Part shown: positions 1-12,608 of the stretch, piece by piece | How positions within the stretch are numbered: the stretch's first letter is position 1 | Layout: each line of letters begins with the position of its first letter | Assembly: GCA_017562135.1 (NCBI GenBank) | Contig: QEYB01000187.1 | Span: 1 to 64,000 of the forward strand | Reading direction: 5' to 3' | DNA length: 64,000 nucleotides | From: Dipylidium caninum | Lineage: Eukaryota > Platyhelminthes > Cestoda > Cyclophyllidea > Dipylidiidae | Notes under the pieces: model-generated | The model's input: the letters and a program-made list of their open reading frames with translations, nothing else | What the model was told of the DNA's origin: nothing | The model's database searches: none | Position numbers and translations under genes: made by a program

Positions 1-3000
1 ATAGATATTACCACATGCTCGCCAAACCAACGAGGCGCTTCACGATGCACCAACAAAGTATACTATGTTTATGGCGGAGGGGAGGAGGAGTACCCGTGCG
101 TAGTGGCTGGGAGACAAACTGCTTGCTTTGCCAGCAAAGACCGTCTCCACCAAAACAAAGTTCTACACACTATGAACGCAACTCGGGAAGAATCGAGACA
201 CCATCGATGGGCACAACCATGGAAACAGAGTCGTTTCCAGGCGACCAGGGGATTATATTGCCTCAGGCAATTCCCCTTTACGCCAACGTGATTCGACCAG
301 TCCACATAAGTAGAAATGTCTTTGCCTTTTGGCGTCGCCTTGCCGTGCCTTACTTTGCGTCAAGTCACGTTGTCAGGCAGAGCCAAGGAGGTCACGGAGT
401 TCTCCAACTGTCCAGGCCGACCCCGTGCCGACGGGTCAACCCCCCGAGGCACGTTAGCCCAGCTACGGGGAGTCTCTCTCAGTCCACACAATTTCGAGGC
501 CGTATCCAGCTTCGGAGTGCAGTGGACTAGCCACGAAATACCGGATAGAGGAGGTAAGTAAGTGATTAGAGTAGCTGCGCGCGAAAAAGCTATCAGTCCC
601 CTCGCCCCCACTACTACTACTACTACTACTACTCAGGGCGACTCGCGAAGAGTCCTGTACTCAAGAACAATTCCTAAAATCATTGGTGGTATTCCGAGGC
701 AATGTCCCTGACAGACAAAGTGCGGGGCTTGATTGTCCTCCCTTCCACCGATGACAACTGCAGTGCCATACGGTGTTTGCGGAAAAAATTCATCTCCGTG
801 GCGCTTGACCCCCGACGCAACGCACGGATGCCTCGGGAATTTGACGCACGGTGAGTTAGAGTTAATTGACCCGACTGACGCAACTGAATGCCAAGGGCAG
901 GCGCGCTCGGACGCACGCAGAGCACGCCGATGGAACACAAGGTGTACGGCTACCTGGCCCGTCAAATCGACCTTTCCTCGATCACGGGTGGCGGTTACCG
1001 TTGCCAATTGGATTGACCGAGGATCCTTTCGTCTCGTCTCCCCATGGCTGTGATCCCTCTTGGCCAACATTTCGTCACCCAGACTCACGTCTGCCATGGC
1101 TGCGATTTGTGGCCGGACAACCTTACGCCTCGGCCAGTGCCCACCTCACATCTCGACTGTGCGACCCTCAATTGGAAGCCGCAGAAGCGCATACCCGTCC
1201 CCCTCCCTGAATGCAATTGAGACTTTTGTCCCCACCATAGCCAATGTGTGAGAAGACGCCAGCACCAGAAAGGGAAACGCACCGTCCCGAGCCTGGCTTC
1301 TCCGTCAACCTGGCGGGTGGCACGGCAACAGCCCCCCTTAAGAAGCCTCACTGGCCAAATAATGGCTAGCCTCGCGATCGACTAGGGGCAAACCCTTCGG
1401 CTGCACGCAATACTCGTCGGAAGAATTACCAATTTAGACGAATGCAGAGGTGCGATAGCTCTACCGCCCTCCGCAGGCGTGATGGAGCCGACCTACCGCA
1501 CCCCAGTACCTCCATTCTTCTCGTCTCTTCTCATCGCCGGGATGACCTTGAAACACGGCAGCCACCTCCATCCATCTCCGCCTCATGCTGCCTCCTTCCT
1601 ATCTGTTGGTGCGGCGGGGAATAGCACAACTGCCGCACGCCACCGAGGTGCGCGGTTGTCCCGGCAAGAGCCGTATGTAACCTACGCCGTAGCGAGACCA
1701 CGGCGGAGGTGGACTGATTTCTGTCCTCTCGGAATCGTCATATGGAAGACAAAGCCCATATGACGGAGTGGACGGGGACGGCGGGGAACAAGGGTGGGTG
1801 GCTGGGCGAGATCGTGAAAAGCAATAGTGACAAGTCTCCGTAGAGACTCCCTGTTGCACACCAATGGACCAGAGGCCGCATCGGTCGCCGCGGCTCTGCA
1901 ACGAGGCTGTGCTCCATTTCTCTCCGCCATCTCGACTCGATGACGCGTCTGCATACACCCTCGTCACCTTTGTCTGTGCGCCGAGTCGATGGAGGAAGCA
2001 CGACTGTGGGGAAGGATGGCACGTGTCGACGACATCCAGGGATGACGAGTGGCAGCCTCCTCCGACCGCTTCTGACCATCGCGTTACGACACGCATTTGG
2101 TGTGCAGGCCAGCGTGAGCGAGAGCGAGAGCGCACCACCCAACCCAGCACCTTGGGGCAACGCGGTTGCAGTGCTCTCGCTACAACACCCCCGCCTCGAC
2201 TCCACATCAGCCCGATTTTGCCTGCAACGGTGAAGGTGAAGATAGCATTCTTCTGTCGCACAGCAAGGCACCAATACCGTCCTTCGGCCGAGGCCCTTTG
2301 TCCGTCGCTCATTCCCCTGCTGCCACCATCTTGGCAGCACTCGGTGACGCTTGCTCCCAACGCCAGAGTTGGGACATTTCCGGTGAGGCGAGAGGTCATA
2401 ATCTGTGCTTGTCAGTGATGCGATCCCGAGCAAACACCAGCGCATTGCTATCGGCTGTGGCATAATCGCAGTGACCGTAACCACCGCGAAGTCAAAAACA
2501 GCCTCCTCGAGGCCAGCGCCAGAAGGACGAAGTAGAAATGGAATGTTCGCAGCGACGTGCTGTCCGGCGCCTTGGTTCTCGAGAGTCCCTGAGGCCATGC
2601 ACTCGCGGACGCTAGACATCGACCAAGTCCACTCCGCCTCGCTCTCCCTCCGCCTGTTACCACGAACGACGCAAGTTCGGGTCTTTGAGCGGAGGCACGG
2701 GCCACACACCTCGCCACCCCATGCACTAGACGGCGATGACACCAAGGCCCACTGTACGAGTATCGGGTAATGCCAATGACCGCGTAGATGGCGGGACTCA
2801 GCGACCGAGATACCCACGTCTCTCCTCTCGGCCGATTTTGAGCAGCGTTAAGGCGATCTTAACGGTGCCTTCGATTACGGCCACCCTCCTCAGTGGGCAC
2901 ACGCACCAGCAGCTGCACCCGAGGTCGCAGAGTCGCCAACCACTCCGCTGGAGAGGGTCATGTGGAACGACCTCTCGACCGACTCCCGCGTATAACTGGA

Positions 3001-4138
3001 ATTCTGTCCTGTCCCGACCACACCACCCAATGCCCATTTGTGTGTGTGTGTGTGTGTGAGTGAACCCGAGGTCGAGGTCGAGCCCTCACCACACGCCGAC
3101 TCCCTATGCGTCCGCATGGAATCAGGAGGACTAACTCGTCGTCCTGCATGAAAAAGGACAGCCCATCGTCGCCACGACAAAAGGAGCACGAGTGACAATG
3201 TGGAAGCAGCGCACCTACGTGCACACCCACTACCACCTCCCTTTTCGGCGCCTCGGCACCGCCATTCTATCATGGCAGTCTGATCGGAGCCGTTATCGCA
3301 GCACAGAAGAACCGGAGCGCCCTCCCACAACCTCACAGATCAAGGTTGCAAGGCATACCGACGAAAATCACACCCAACCATGCTCCCGCGCGCATGTACA
3401 TGGCCATACCACTCTCCTCGCCCCCAGGGAGAGCAAATCAACTCACCTCACCTCACCTACCTTCTTCCCTCACTCGGTGCCCACACACCCACACACCCAT
3501 CCACCCATCCACTCACCTCCCTGCCTGCCTGTCACTGTCAGCGTCAACTAATCGCGACTCCTCGTGCAGATCAGGCCAGAGGGTAGGGGACCTCGTCGCC
3601 GCCTCCTCCGCTCCATTCTCATCCTCCTCGCCAATACTATCCACGCAATGTGCAAATGGATTTATTGGAACATGGGGGGTTGAGGGGTAGAGCGGACTCT
3701 GGGGGTCCACTGGGAGGAGGGATAAGTCACAGAAGAGGGCATGAAGGGAGCATGCAGTGCTGGTCACGAGTAAACACACCCTCCGTTTGCGCCCACCATT
3801 GCGGCGTCTTCTACGGCCACGACGACGCTGTGCATTGTTGACGCACTTCGACAGAGTGCACACTCACCGTGAGACGAGCGACTCGCCCGAGTACAGTGCA
3901 TGTGTTGCATAACACCAGTGCAAACCATTAGGCAGACGTCACTTTAGGTCCTGTGAAATCCACCGGGAAATAGGGCCCTCACCAGGTGGATGGAAGGAGA
4001 CCAGGAAAACCGAGCTAATCGCCCTGTCATTGGGGAAGGGAGGGGCGAGGCTAGGGCTATGGCTACGGCGGAGAGGCGAGGAGGTTGGGCGCAGTCGACT
4101 TACCACTTACACATACAATCGCGTGGAGTGCAGAGAAA
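1..4138. repeat. Array copy 1 (5' end cut by window)
   Basis: First copy of the array. From the CCACATGC landmark to the ATGGAGCC landmark it is about 1470 bp, against about 1382 bp in copies 2 and 3. The excess is spread as many 1-6 nt insertions rather than one block. The 3' two thirds aligns with copies 2 and 3 with few gaps. It holds a CTA-triplet run at 611-633 and a (TG)10 tract at 3039-3058. Confidence 0.85.
3039..3058. repeat. (TG)10 microsatellite in array copy 1
   Basis: Pure dinucleotide tract, repeated at the same length in copy 2 (7097-7116). Confidence 0.95.
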
Positions 4139-7100
4139 TATATATATACCACATGCGCCAAACCGAGGTCGCTCACGAATGCACCAGTACTGATGGTTAT
4201 GGGGGGAGGGGGGAGGGAGGAGTACCCGTGGGTAGGTGGCTGGAGACACAAACTGCTTGCTTTGCAGCCAAAGACGTCTCCACCAAAACGAAGTCTCACA
4301 CACATGAACGCAACTCGGGAAGATCGAGACACCATCGATGTGGCACAACCATGAAACAGAGTCGTGCCAGGCGACTCGGGGATTATATTGTGCCTCAGGC
4401 AATTCCCTTTACGCCAACGTGATTCGACCAGTCCACATGAAGTAGAAGGTCTTTGCCTTTGGCGTCGCCTTGCCGTGCCTTACTTTGCGTCAAGTCACGT
4501 TGTCAGAGCAGAGCAGAGCAGGTCACGGAGTCTCTCCAACTTGTCCAGGCCGACACCGTGCCGACGGGTCAAGCCCGAGGCACGTTAGCCCAGCTACGGG
4601 AGTCTCTCTCAGTCCACACAATTTCGAGGCCGTGATCCAGCTTCGGAGTGCAGTGGACTAGCCACGAAATACCGGGATAGAGAAGTGGTAGAGGGCGAAA
4701 GAGTCCCCTCGCTCCCCACTACTACTACTACTTACTACTACTCAGGGCGACTCGCGAGTCGTACTCAAGAACAATCATTGGTGGTAAGGCAATGTCCCTG
4801 ACAGACAAGTGCGGGCTGATGTCCTCCTCCACCGATGACAACTGCAGTGCCATACGGTGTTTGCGGAAAATTCATCTCCGTGGCGCTTGACCCGACGCAA
4901 CGCACGGATGCCTCGGAATTTGACGCACGGTGAGTTAGAGTTAATTGACCCGACTGACGCAACTGAATGCAAGGGCAGGCGCTCGGACGCACGCAGAGCA
5001 CGCCGATGGGTGTACGGCTACCTGGCCCGTCAAATCGACCTTTCCTCGATCACGGGTGGCGGTTACCGTTGCCAATTGGATTGACCGAGGATCCTTCGTC
5101 TCGTCTCCCCATGGCTGTGATCCCTCTTGGCCAACATTTCGTCACCCAGACTCACGTCTGCATGGCTGCGATTGTGGCCGGACAACCTACGCCTCGGCCA
5201 GTGCCCACCTCACTCTCGACTGTGCGACCCCTCAATTGGAGCCGCAGAAGCGCATACCCGTCCCCCTCCCTGAATGCAATTGAGACTTTTGTCCCCACCA
5301 TAGCCAATGTGTGAGAAGACGCCAGCACCAGAAAGGGAAACGCAAGCCTGGCTTCTCCGTCAACCTGGCGGGGTGGCACGGCAACAGACCCCTAAGAAGC
5401 CTCACTGGCCAAATAATGCTAGCCTCGCGATCGACTAGGGGCAAACCCTTCGGCTGCACGAATACTCGTCGGAGAATTACCAATTAGACGAATGGCAGAG
5501 GTGCGATAGCTCTACCGCCCTCCGCAGGCGTGATGGAGCCGACCTACCGCACCCCAGTACCTCCATTCTTCTCGTCTCTTCTCATCGCCGGGATGACCTT
5601 GAAACACGGCAGCCACCTCCATCCATCTCCGCCTCATGCTGCCTCCTTCCTATCTGTTGGTGCGGGGGGAATAGCACAACTGCCGCACGCCACCGAGGTG
5701 CGCGGTGTCCCGGCAAGAGCCGTATGTAACCTACGCCGTAGCGAGACCACGGCGGAGGTGGACTGATTTCTGTCCTCTCGGAATCGTCATATGGAAGACA
5801 AAGCCCATATGACGGAGTGGACGGGGACGGCGGGGAACAAGGTGGGTGGCTGGGCTGGGAGATCGTGGAAAAACCAATAGTGACAAGTCTCCGTAGAGAC
5901 TCCCTGTTGCACACCAATGGACCAGAGGCCGCATCGGTCGCCGCGGCTCTGCAACGAGGCTGTGCTCCATTTCTCTCCGCCATCTCGACTCGATGACGCG
6001 TCTGCATACACCCTCGTCACCTTTGTCTGTGGCGCCGAGTCGATGGGAGGAAGCACGACTGTGGGGAAGGATGGCACGTGTCGACGACATCCAGGGATGA
6101 CGAGTGGCAGCCTCCTCCGCATCACACCGCTTCTGACCATCGCGTTACGACACGCATTTGGTGTGCAGGCCAGCGTGAGCGAGAGCGAGAGCGCACCACC
6201 CAATCCAGCACCTTAGGGCAACGCGGTTGCAGTGCTCTCGCTACAACACCCCCGCCTCGACTCCACATCAGCCCGATTTTGCCTGCAACGGTGAAGGTGA
6301 AGATAGCATCTTCTGTCGCACAGCAAGGCACCAATACCGTCCTTCGGCCGAGGCCCTTTGTCCGTCGCTCATTCCCCTGCTGCCACCATCTTGGCAGCAC
6401 TCGGTGACGCTTGCTCCCAACGCCAGAGTTGGGACATTTCCGGTGAGGCGAGAGGTCATAATCTGTGCTTGTCAGTGATGCGATCCCGAGCAACACCAGC
6501 GCATTGCTATCGGCTGTGGCATAATCGCAGTGACCGTAACCACCGCGAAGTCAAAACAGCCTCCTCGAGGCCAGCGCCAGAAGGACGAAGTAGAAATGGA
6601 ATGTTTCGCAGCGAGGTGCTGTCCGGCGCCTTGGTTCTCGAGAGTCCCTGAGGCCATGCACTCGCGGACGCTAGACATCGACCAAGCCCACTCCGCCTCG
6701 CTCTCCCTCCGCCTGTTACCACGAACGACGCAAGTTCGGGTCTTTGAGCGGAGGCACGGGCCACACACCTCGCCACCCCATGCACTAGACGGCTATGACA
6801 CCAAGGCCCACTGTACGAGTATCGGGTAATGCCAATGACCGCGTAGATGGCGGACTCAGCGACCGAGATACCCACGTCTCTACTCTCGGCCGATTTTGAG
6901 CAGCGTTAAGGCGATCTTAACGGTGCCTTCGATTACGGCCACCCTCCTCAGTGGGCACACGCACCAGCAGCTGCACCCGAGGTCGCAGAGTCGTCAACCA
7001 CTCCGCTGGAGAGGGTCATGTGGAACGACCTCTCGACCGACTCCCGCGTATAACTGGAATTCTGTCCTGTCCCGACTGCACCACCCAATGCCCATTTGTG

Positions 7101-8200
7101 TGTGTGTGTGTGTGTGAGTGAACCCGAGGTCGAGGTCGAGCCCTCACCACACGCCGACTCCCTATGCGTCCGCATGGAATCAGGAGGACTAACTCGTCGT
7201 CCTGCATGAAAAAGGACAGCCCATCGTCGCCACGACAAAAGGAGCACGAGTGACAATGTGGAAGCAGCGCACCTACGTGCACACCCACTACCACCTCCCT
7301 TTTCGGCGCCTCGGCACCGCCATTCTATCATGGCAGTCTGATCGGAGCCGTTATCGCAGCACAGAAGAACCGGAGCGCCTCCCACAACCTCACAGATCAA
7401 GGTGCAAGGCATACCGACGAAAATCCCTCACACCCAACCATGCTCCCGCGCGCATGTACATGGCCATACCACCGCTCTCCTCGCCCCCAGGAGAGAGCAA
7501 ACTCAACTCACCTCACCTCACCTACCTTCTTTCCTCACTCGGTGCCCACACACCCACACACCCATCCACCATCCACTCACCTCCCTGCCTGCCTGTCACT
7601 GTCAGCGTCAACTAATCGCGACTCCTCGTGCAGATCAGGCCAGAGGGTAGGGGACCTCGTCGCCGCCTCCTCCGCTCCATTCTCATCCTCCTCGCCAATA
7701 CTATCCACGCAATGTGCAAATGGATTTATTGGAACATGGGGGTTGAAGGGGTAGAGCGGACTCTGGGGTCCACTGGGAGGAGGGATAAGTCACAGAAGAG
7801 GGCATGAAGGGAGCATGCAAGTGCTGGTCACGAGTAAACACACCCTCCGTTTGCGCCCACCATTGCGGCGTCTTCTACGGCCACGACGACGCTGTGCATT
7901 GTTGACGCACTTCGACAGAGTGCACACTCACCGTGAGACGAGCGACTCGCCCGAGTACAGTGCATGTGTGCATAACACCAGTGCAACCATTAGGCAGACG
8001 TCACTTTAGGTCCTGTGAAATCCACCGGGAAATAGGGCCCTCACCAGGTGGATGGAAGGAGACCAGGAAAACCGAGCTAATCGCCCTGTCATTGGGGAAG
8101 GGAGGGGGCGAGGCTAGGCTATGGCTACGGCGGAGAGGCGAGGAGGTTGGGCGCAGTCGACTTACCACTTACACATACAATCGCGTGGAATGCAGAGAAA
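4139..8200. repeat. Array copy 2 (complete)
   Basis: Complete unit of about 4.06 kb. It begins at an AT-rich ATATATATACC patch and holds an imperfect CTA-triplet run at 4718-4741 and a (TG)10 tract at 7097-7116. It differs from copy 3 mainly by single-base indels and substitutions. Confidence 0.88.
7097..7116. repeat. (TG)10 microsatellite in array copy 2
   Basis: Same length and position in the unit as the tract of copy 1, which suggests recent homogenisation of the copies. Confidence 0.95.
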
Positions 8201-11074
8201 TATATATATACCACATGCGCCAAACCGAGGTTCGCTCACGATGCACCAGTACTGATGGTTATGGGGGAGTCTGGGGGAGGGAGGAGTACCCGTGGTAGGT
8301 GGCTGGAGACACAACTGCTTGCTTTGCAGCCAAAGACGTCTCCACCACGAAGTCTCACACACATGAACGCAACTCGGGAAGATCGAGACACCATCGATGT
8401 GGCACAAACCATGAAACAGAGCCGTGCCAGGCGACTCAGGGATTATATTGTGCCTCAGGCAATTCCCTTTACGCCAACGTGATTCGACCAGTCCACATGA
8501 AGTAGAAGGTCTTTGCCTTTGGCGTCGCCTTGCCGTGCCTTGCACTTTGCGTCAAGTCACGTTGTCAGAGCAGAGCAGAGCAGGTCACGGAGTCTCTCCA
8601 ACTTGTCCAGGCCGACACCGTGCCGACGGGTCAAGCCCGAGGCACGTTAGCCCAGCTACGGGAATCTCTCTCAGTCCACACAATTTCGAGGCCGTGATCC
8701 AGCTTCGGAGTGCAGTGGACTAGCCACGAAATACCGGGATAGAGAAGTGGTAGAGGGCGAAAGAGCCCCCCTCACTACTACCACTACTACTCAGGGCGAC
8801 ACGCGGTCGTACTCAAGAACAATCATTGGTGGTAAGGACAATATCCCTGACAGACAAGTGCGGGCTGATGTCCTCCCTTCCACCGATGACAACTGCAGTG
8901 CCATACGGTGTTTGCGGAAAATTCATCTCCGTGGCGCTTGACCCGACGCAACGCACGGTATGCCTCGGAATTTGACGCACGGTGAGTTAGAGTTAATTGA
9001 CCCGACTGACGCAACTGAATGCAAGGGCAGGCGCTCGGACGCACGCAGAGCACGCCGATGGGGTGTACGGCTACCTGGCCCGTCAAATCGACCTTTCCTC
9101 GATCACGGGTGGCGGTTACCGTTGCCAATTGGATTGACCGAGGATCCTTCGTCTCGTCTCCCCATGGCTGTGATCCCTCTTGGCCAACATTTCGTCACCC
9201 AGACTCACGTCTGCATGGCTGCGATTGTGGCCGGACAACCTACGCCTCGGCCAGTGCCCACCTCACTCTCGACTGTGCGACCCCTCAATTGGAGCCGCAG
9301 AAGCGCATACCCGTCCCCTCCCTGAATGCAATTGAGACTTTTGTCCCCACCATAGCCAATGTGTGAGAAGACGCCAGCACCAGAAAGGGAAACGCACCGT
9401 CCGAGCCTGGCTTCTCCGTCAACCTGGCGGGTGGCACGGCAACAGACCCCTAAGAAGCCTCACTGACCAAGTAATGGACTAGCCTCGCGATCGACTAGGG
9501 GCAAACCCTTCGGCTGCACGAATACTCGTCGGAGAATTACCAATTAGACGAATGGCAGAGGTGCGATAGCTCTACCGCCCTCCGCAGGCGTGATGGAGCC
9601 GAACCTACCGCACCCCAGTACCTCCATTCTTCTCGTCTCTTCTCATCGCCGGGATGACCTTGAAACACGGCAGCCACCTCCATCCATCTCCGCCTCATGC
9701 TGCCTCCTTCCTATCTGTTGGTGCGGGGGGGAATAGCACAACTGCCGCACGCCACCGAGGTGCGCGGTGTCCCGGCAAGAGCCGTATGTAACCTACGCCG
9801 TAGCGAGACCACGGCGGAGGTGGACTGATTTCTGTCCTCTCGGAAGCGTCATATGGAAGACAAAGCCCAATATGACGGAGTGGACGGGGACGGCGGGGAA
9901 CAAGGTGGGTGGCTGGGCGAGATCGTGGAAAAGCAATAGTGACAAGTCTCCGTAGAGACTCCCTGTTGCACACCAATGGACCAGAGGCCGCATCGGTCGC
10001 GCGGCTCTGCAACGAGGCTGTGCTCCATTTCTCTCCGCCATCTCGACTCGATGACGCGTCTGCATACACCCTCGTCACCTTTGTCTGTGGCGCCGAGTCG
10101 ATGGGAGGAAGCACGACTGTGGGGAAGGATGGCACGTGTCGACGACATCCAGGGATGACGAGTGGCAGCCTCCTCCGACCGCTTCTGACCATCGCGTTAC
10201 GACACGCATTTGGTGTGCAGGCCAGCGTGAGCGAGAGCGAGAGCGCACCACCCAACCCAGCACCTTGGGGCAACGCGGTTGCAGTGCTCTCGCTACAACA
10301 CCCCCGCCTCGACTCCACATCAGCCCGATTTTGCCTGCAACGGTGAAGGTGAAGATAGCATCTTCTGTCGCACAGCAAGGCACCAATACCGTCCTTCGGC
10401 CGAGGCCCTTTGTCCGTCGCTCATTCCCCTGCTGCCACCATCTTGGCAGCACTCGGTGACGCTTGCTCCCAACGCCAGAGTTGGGAACATTTCCGGTGAG
10501 GCGAGAGGTCATAATCTGTGCTTGTCAGTGATGCGATCCCGAGCAACACCAGCGCATTGCTATCGGCTGTGGCATAATCGCAGTGACCGTAACCACCGCG
10601 AAGTCAAAACAGCCTCCTCGAGGCCAGCGCCAGAAGGACGAAGTAGAAATGGAATGTTCGCAGCGACGTGCTGTCCGGCGCCTTGGTTCTCGAGAGTCCC
10701 TGAGGCCATGCACTCGCGGACGCTAGACATCGACCAAGCCCACTCCGCCTCGCTCTCCCTCCGCCTGTTACCACGAACGACGCAAGTTCGGGTCTTTGAG
10801 AGGAGGCACCTGCCACACACCTCGCCACCCCATGCACTAGACGGCGATGACACCAAGGCCCACTGTACGAGTATCGGGTAATGCCAATGACCGCGTAGAT
10901 GGCGGACTCAGCGACCGAGATACCCACGTCTCTCCTCTCGGCCGATTTTGAGCAGCGTTAAGGCGATCTTAACGGTGCCTTCGATTACGGCCACCCTCCT
11001 CAGTGGGCACACGCACCAGCAGCTGCACCCGAGGTCGCAGAGTCGCCAACCACTCCGCTGGAGAGGGTCGTGTG
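8201..11074. repeat. Array copy 3 (3' truncated)
   Basis: About 2.87 kb matching the first 70 percent of copy 2. It lacks the part carrying the (TG)n tract and ends abruptly at unique sequence. The CTA-triplet run is short and interrupted (8775-8790). Confidence 0.88.
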
Positions 11075-11490
11075 ACGACATCCGGTCATTTGTGTAATCG
11101 GAGTGTCGTCGAGTACACTTTGGGCACCAGGAATCTGTTTCGAGCCCTTACGAGGACAGAACAGCTAGTAAGGTGCCAAACGTATACGTTGTGACCTAAT
11201 GTTCTTTTGTTTGTGATAATAAACTCGAAGTGGGGTCTTATAACGCACCAAATTTCTTGCCGACGTGGATGAAACAGGATATCCCCCATCACCATACTAA
11301 AACACGCACAATTGACACCGTCTGGCCTATATAATTAATGACACGTTCACCACCACTTCTCCGTTCTGTGACTGCTTTCCATAGTGATTAAATTATCCGG
11401 TTTTGCGGGTTTGCAAAGTATAAGATTGGTAGAGAAATAATTTATTTACAACGTTTTTCAAAGCTCAATACCTTGTTTTTCGTCGTATTT
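11075..11490. other. Spacer between array and eIF6 3' end
   Basis: AT-rich unique sequence with no gene. On the minus strand, AATAAA lies at 11441-11446, about 45 nt past the eIF6 stop, and is the likely polyadenylation signal of that gene. Confidence 0.6.
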
Positions 11491-12608
11491 TTATCCCAAA
11501 CTATAACACGAAAATATGTATATTACTTGGAATTTTAGTGGAAATAAGCCTTTTTTTATTACTGACCTTTCTAATATGGCGTCTCGGAAATCAGGCGATC
11601 CTACTTTTCTGGTTGATTCAGTCAATTGGAAAACGGACTCGATGAACTTTGAATTAAATAATAACATTAATTTTGATATACACAAAAGAAAACTTAAGAG
11701 AAAAAAACTTACCGAAAGCTCTGTACTGCTTGTTTCGAGACCACAGAAAGCAACCCAATCGTTAACCACCAATCCACTGCCGATATGTGGACTACCGCGA
11801 TTAACGGATCCCGCAGCAAGGGGGAGCTGCAAGAGGCTACTCAGCTGATCAAGTTCTTCTATGCTGGCTTGGGGATGAACCAGGCCACCACGATTCGTAA
11901 GGCACGAATAAGTCCCTACAAGTGCTTGACCCGCGATCACGCTGCGGAATACCTCAACGTCCAGCACATCGCCGATAATTTCCTCAGTTTCCTATTAAGT
12001 GAGATGTATATGATCACCATTATCTACCTTATCTAAGTCGGGGTGGATAAGGGCGACGTAGTCATTGCATACAACGGTATTGCCTAAGGCGGAAAGGCGT
12101 TCTTCTATCCGAACGCATTTCACGCTGTCGGGCAAGCTGTTATGAAGATGTGTTAGTTCCTGATCTGTCGCCGTGTGCGGAATAAGGAGTCCGTGTTTGT
12201 TCCCTGAAGATAAACGGTAAAATGGTAAGGAGAGCCTGGAAGAAAGAACGGGGAATATAGATCCTTATATGCATGTACCAAGATATTACACAGCCAAATA
12301 TTCATCTGCGAGTACCTGATACCGCACCTTTATCAATGTGATTGACCCATTCTTCTGTGGGTCAAAAATGCAAGCCGAACTTATTACCTATTGTTAAACA
12401 TCCGACGGACCGTATGCCAGCGATGCTTGCGTGAATGACAGGAATGCAGTGCGCCAACTCTGCTTCAAACACACTGAAAGATTAGCGTTTTATGCCGATA
12501 CCTGTAAAAACCCTCAGAACCGCCCAAGGATACCAGGCAGTAGGCGTTCGTAAGACGGGCAAACACCCCTATGTCGTTATGACCCTCGAATTGGGCCCGA
12601 AACGCCAT
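11491..12608 (-). CDS. eIF6: Eukaryotic translation initiation factor 6 (eIF6), 5 exons
   Basis: eIF6 binds the 60S ribosomal subunit, prevents premature joining to 40S and acts in 60S biogenesis in nucleolus and cytoplasm. Exons in transcript order: 12502-12608, 12388-12473, 12028-12203, 11713-11991, 11491-11646; all phases close, giving 267 residues. The start is the ATG before [11 protein letters not shown], as in the family. Recognised family segments include [45 protein letters not shown] and [19 protein letters not shown]. Introns are 28, 184, 36 and 66 nt; the 28-nt one is fixed by strong conservation on both sides. The C-terminus runs about 20 residues past the animal consensus (245 in human), ending in a hydrophobic tail. 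A GTAATA just after the conserved end could be a donor to an unseen exon. It diverges from the gene at 13392. Confidence 0.97.

Larger units (their letters stand above)
1..11074. repeat. Tandem array of a ~4.06 kb GC-rich unit, 2.7 copies
   Basis: Three consecutive copies are seen. A CCACATGC landmark falls near 11, 4149 and 8211; an ATGGAGCCGA landmark at 1481, 5532 and 9592; a (TG)10 tract at 3039 and 7097. Spacing is about 4050-4062 bp over most of the unit. Copy 3 matches until about 11074, after GAGAGGGTCGTGTG, and then unique AT-rich sequence starts. The left end is cut by the window. No open frame keeps its phase in all copies, so I see no protein. I found no rRNA, tRNA, snRNA or spliced-leader sequence and no telomeric TTAGGG runs. 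It could be a large satellite, a subtelomeric repeat or the source of a noncoding RNA; the sequence does not decide. Confidence 0.93.

Noticed and set aside
1738..2817. 359-codon open frame on the minus strand in array copy 1
   Set aside because: The frame is broken at different places in copies 2 and 3 and has no family motif; long open frames are expected in GC-rich DNA.
3394..3412. GGCCATACCAC, resembling the 5' part of 5S rRNA
   Set aside because: Only about 12 nt match; the following sequence has no 5S promoter elements or structure.
11516..12036. Plus-strand open frames at the eIF6 locus
   Set aside because: They are antisense shadows of eIF6 exons 4 and 5.
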